Shown here: one piece after another, positions 4,501-6,443 of the stretch
Layout: every line of letters begins with the position of its first letter
Position numbering within the stretch: the stretch's first letter is position 1
Program-made: the position numbers and the translations under genes
Notes under the pieces: model-generated
Seen by the model: the letters and a program-made list of their open reading frames with translations, nothing else
What the model was told of the DNA's origin: nothing
Database searches by the model: none
DNA from: Parachlamydiales bacterium
GTDB lineage: Bacteria > Chlamydiota > Chlamydiia > Chlamydiales > SM23-39
Assembly: GCA_003151315.1 (NCBI GenBank)
Contig: PLXF01000079.1
Span: forward strand, 1 to 6,443
DNA length: 6,443 nucleotides
Direction of reading: 5' to 3'

Positions 4501-6443
4501 GCCTTTCGAATTAACAAAAAATAACTTCTCCCTATTATTCCCCCTCTCTCTCTTGTGCCACAAAAAAGGGGGGAAGGAAAATCTCGCTATCGAAGCGTGG
4601 TGGGAAGCGGGGCACACACTCTATAAAATGCAAAATTTAGAGGCATTACATACACTGCCCCATCTATCCGAGTGCGCTAAGAACTTTTTCCAACAAAAAA
4701 TGGTTGAACACATCTCGTCCTTAAGCAAACGGGAATTACAAACAGCACTAACTAAACCGATCCCCTCCCATCTTATCTCTGCCCTACTCAAGGCCGCTTG
4801 CCAAAGAGAACTCTACGATGCAGTATTTTTGTGTCTGAAGAAAAATGCAAATCTACCAGAACTTTCCTCCATCGAATTTTCAATTATCCTCTCTCACTTA
4901 CTTAAGAGTCCCCTTTCTCATAACCTAAAAACAAAATTGCCCCCCTTATTACAGATAGGTGTGGACAAAATGAAACAATCCTCTCCCGAAGAGGCCATTA
5001 GATCCATTTATTATTTGACATCCCTTCTCTCCGAGGAGGCATTTCAACCGATTGCCCGAGATGTATATGCTCTATTTTTACAATGTTTAGACCTCTCTCA
5101 TGAGGTATCTCTAGAAACGCTTTGGCCTACATTTGAAGTTTTAATAAAAAAACAATGGGCTATGCGAAATCAACTGAACGAAAAACTCGTCAATTTAATT
5201 TTATATAGAATAGAGACGCTCGAACCTGCCGACATCTTACGGTATCTGCATGCTCTTGTACAAAGCGTCCCTTTAGGCGTAGGGATTAAGGACATGCTCG
5301 CCACATTCGCAAACTTGGAAAAAACTATAGGCGTTTCTTTTTATTCGAATCCTATAGCCTTTGCCATTTGGGAAAAAATGACGTCGAGTTTTTTTCAATT
5401 ACACGCTTATGTTAAACAAATGGCCGCCCAATTGCAGGGACTCGTTTTTTTAAATGAACGACTATTAGAGGAAAAACCTTTGCAGGAGCTTACCTCCCAT
5501 TGCCTCTCCTTTGTTAGAGGGGGGTTCAATCCACAGAGCGCCACTATCGATCAATTCCAAGAAAAACTAAATAACCTCTCTGGTGAACGAGGCGCGACCC
5601 ATTTTATTTTTGACTACATGGATAACCTTACCTCTCCTTCCCAAAAAACCAAGATTATAACTCTCTGGAACGATCGATGGACCCGCGCCCTTACGACCCA
5701 AAACCCTTTCATTATTGACGCCCCTCGCTGGCTGGCCTCCTTTAAATTAGCCATCGCAAGTGGCGCCTTTTCTGATAGAGAACTCATGAGCGCCTTTTCC
5801 GTTATGTTAAAAGGCCTTACCCGATCTCTACAAATTGTGTATTCCCTCTATAGTGTTTCTCCCAATAGCATAAAAGTCGACGAGCTGAAAATTACCCCCT
5901 TATTAAACGATCTAATTCCTTTCTCTATAGAGCTTATCGACAAAACCAATCGATCGATTCTCCAGGCGCATCCAAATAAACGCCCCTATCCTCTACTTTT
6001 TTCTCCCTTACAAAACGCTTTGAAACAATTAATAACAATTGTTCACTTCGGATCATTCATTGACGCCTCTGCAACGGCCCTTTATTCCTCTTACGTACAC
6101 CAAATTTTAGATTGGATTTGTCAAGAAAAGTTCGCTGTTTTCACCCCAGATCCTCTCGTTGCCAACAGTGTACATATGGCGTTTTTCGAACAGTGCCTGG
6201 CTATCCCCGTCATAGCTAATGATTTAGCCGTTACAGCTAAACAATGCATTCAGGCCCTCTCATTCATTCATGCGCCCTCAGACAAAAAACGGGAACTAAT
6301 TGACATTCTTATCTACAGAAAATTGCAATTTTTAATCGAGAGCCAAAACTATGAAACGGCCGCTCAAGTGTTTAAAATGGTTAGCGCTTTAGAACCTAAG
6401 ATTCTATCAGATCCCCATGCTCCTTACGTGTTGGGAAAAATTA
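1514..6443 (+). CDS. Giant helical protein with nucleotidyltransferase-like N-terminus (CCA/poly(A) polymerase type, diverged), 3' partial
   Basis: One frame stays open for 1643 codons to the right edge. I do not recognise the whole protein. Residues 88-107 read GS-CV-(N6)-G-(N6)-DIDF, which resembles the GGxVRDxLLGxxxxDhD signature of class II CCA-adding enzymes and poly(A) polymerases. D104 and D106 would be the metal ligands. A strand pair follows, with ITIPL and then VDLRI (D198), where these enzymes place a third carboxylate before an INAL-like segment (here AVNVL, 218-222) and an LRLL segment (246-249). The RD of VRD and the RRD before INA are missing, and some spacings differ, so activity is doubtful. 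From about residue 270 on the sequence is leucine- and phenylalanine-rich amphipathic helix, like an alpha-solenoid, including an internal repeat (551-595 and 669-714). The last ~35 visible residues look TPR-like. There is no signal peptide or clear membrane span. The first 28 residues are rich in Ser and Pro. The coding call is firm and the domain call tentative. Confidence 0.93.
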   Translation, partial: MSAISESIRPSRLSLPPRLPSSMSEGLPLQALQEEALLQTIQFDQSFVFHIETPFYLHTTLNLQQLINTFYELLQSHHIFLSRLDLKGSCVNSAFYGQEKREGDIDFLGLVRSDDASVDRKILKTLFLEALQNTLGIKSIKQGGQTHYFCNRKSLKTISDNTNLFEQKTRILEALSCDDRGLMITIPLFAQGCKRSVDLRITWSDASPSCTNSATSLAVNVLNRFRGGSEPLVFRAVDGYELRDSLRLLSQRQFWLNPQLAHQIEYGLRTYAIMPLKGLLPIDYLSEAPLVNRFLADLASEGIESYFYKLEKYLRRHFSDLQSAAALLTNFYVVLESNISPNQSQVLSIFDQKATEILNRWAISEQIKERGPSPLFGALALRSLGFWTQFNPLINRRLDVPPYQTRFLLPSGMFLPISWKETAALLRCSPSTFSDLVHSNLSLAELGLPATLAQFHQLLRDRLGTLRNEPRASLLLALLSGEGEEKIIARLALALPELNEDDLDGLRQMNLPQGMGEIITQIKGEKSPLHAFYRLHFPSDFALFFSPHLDSVEKRGLVSCVLEWACQENSPELFFSVWSKAVEARALPVAATDILCRFLENDQPLPRQLLVEAVVKLIGCRPDLFLKIGPENRLNQLIIRIGKEPLVRASLLEALSRSGCNILPSPHFSLEDKQLFLEMALKLTLHPQKASLFFSLWEEACTMGALPSNGIDYLQSWIRSDNKNTEIFPLILQALLQIPHLDRFHESARLLLLSIPLNWLEVPRVARQWWKIASLLAQRPSYFPDPTTKIAEFFLLDKSPELHRERFLPLVFEIILNYSEEARGKILRDLIPFIYLFKPHSKGSLEAIGQAANAEFAPLFLALAEYEPHLVLSLLENPQYATLKKETFSLLLPFIAPDTLSVQQLSDLLANPTLPRLTRLRLLESALERPSCEELLLAHLPRWLKPLSSDFGSSTLRKKLPIFLNNLKNRIALPRLVEFLQTILDLDILPPEEIWQPFELTKNNFSLLFPLSLLCHKKGGKENLAIEAWWEAGHTLYKMQNLEALHTLPHLSECAKNFFQQKMVEHISSLSKRELQTALTKPIPSHLISALLKAACQRELYDAVFLCLKKNANLPELSSIEFSIILSHLLKSPLSHNLKTKLPPLLQIGVDKMKQSSPEEAIRSIYYLTSLLSEEAFQPIARDVYALFLQCLDLSHEVSLETLWPTFEVLIKKQWAMRNQLNEKLVNLILYRIETLEPADILRYLHALVQSVPLGVGIKDMLATFANLEKTIGVSFYSNPIAFAIWEKMTSSFFQLHAYVKQMAAQLQGLVFLNERLLEEKPLQELTSHCLSFVRGGFNPQSATIDQFQEKLNNLSGERGATHFIFDYMDNLTSPSQKTKIITLWNDRWTRALTTQNPFIIDAPRWLASFKLAIASGAFSDRELMSAFSVMLKGLTRSLQIVYSLYSVSPNSIKVDELKITPLLNDLIPFSIELIDKTNRSILQAHPNKRPYPLLFSPLQNALKQLITIVHFGSFIDASATALYSSYVHQILDWICQEKFAVFTPDPLVANSVHMAFFEQCLAIPVIANDLAVTAKQCIQALSFIHAPSDKKRELIDILIYRKLQFLIESQNYETAAQVFKMVSALEPKILSDPHAPYVLGKI

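Noticed and set aside
4117..4617. 166-residue open frame on the minus strand
   Set aside because: It is fully antisense to the 1643-codon frame. Its Arg/Ser-rich composition is what the complement of pyrimidine-rich coding DNA would give, with no recognisable domain.
6322..6443. A confident TPR or PPR assignment for the helical part
   Set aside because: Single helix pairs look similar, but no run of 34- or 35-residue units with the key positions conserved could be found by eye.

Overview
The window holds the end of one gene, a 477-base intergenic gap filled by two nested palindromic elements, and the first 4.9 kb of a very large gene. Both genes are on the + strand and both are cut by the window edges. 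Nothing in the sequence fixes the taxon. A glycosyltransferase family 9 (heptosyltransferase-type) gene points to a Gram-negative bacterium making LPS. The gene style, moderate GC and a giant uncharacterised helical protein would fit an environmental chlamydia (Parachlamydiales-like), but that is a low-confidence guess.

Region 1 (2-1036): a GT9 glycosyltransferase, complete except for its first few residues. The true reading frame runs to the left edge of the window, well upstream of the ATG at 125, because the essential N-terminal GDTLWAMPG-type motif lies at about 80-136.

Region 2 (1037-1513): non-coding. Palindromic element A (1044-1400) is flanked by an exact 11-base direct repeat, TTAAATTTTTC (1033-1043 and 1401-1411). 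The left copy overlaps the TAA stop of the glycosyltransferase. A second palindromic element, B (1223-1385, 30-bp perfect terminal inverted repeats), has inserted into the right arm of A and is flanked by TA on each side. Removing B plus one TA restores the continuous inverted repeat of A, so the order of events (A first, B second) can be read from the sequence. Removing A plus one 11-base repeat leaves a plausible ancestral gap of 109 bases. Between the elements and the next gene are a good sigma70-type promoter (TTGCCA, 17-base spacer, TAAAAT) and a GAGGG ribosome binding site.

Region 3 (1514-6443, open at the right edge): one uninterrupted frame of 1643 codons. The N-terminal ~250 residues look like a diverged nucleotidyltransferase head of the CCA-adding/poly(A) polymerase type (GS...DID plus a later VDLRI). 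The rest appears to be a long, leucine-rich alpha-helical solenoid with at least one recognisable internal repeat pair. A nucleotidyltransferase-like head on a giant helical scaffold is the most unusual feature here. Its function is unknown, and the domain call comes from motif reading alone.
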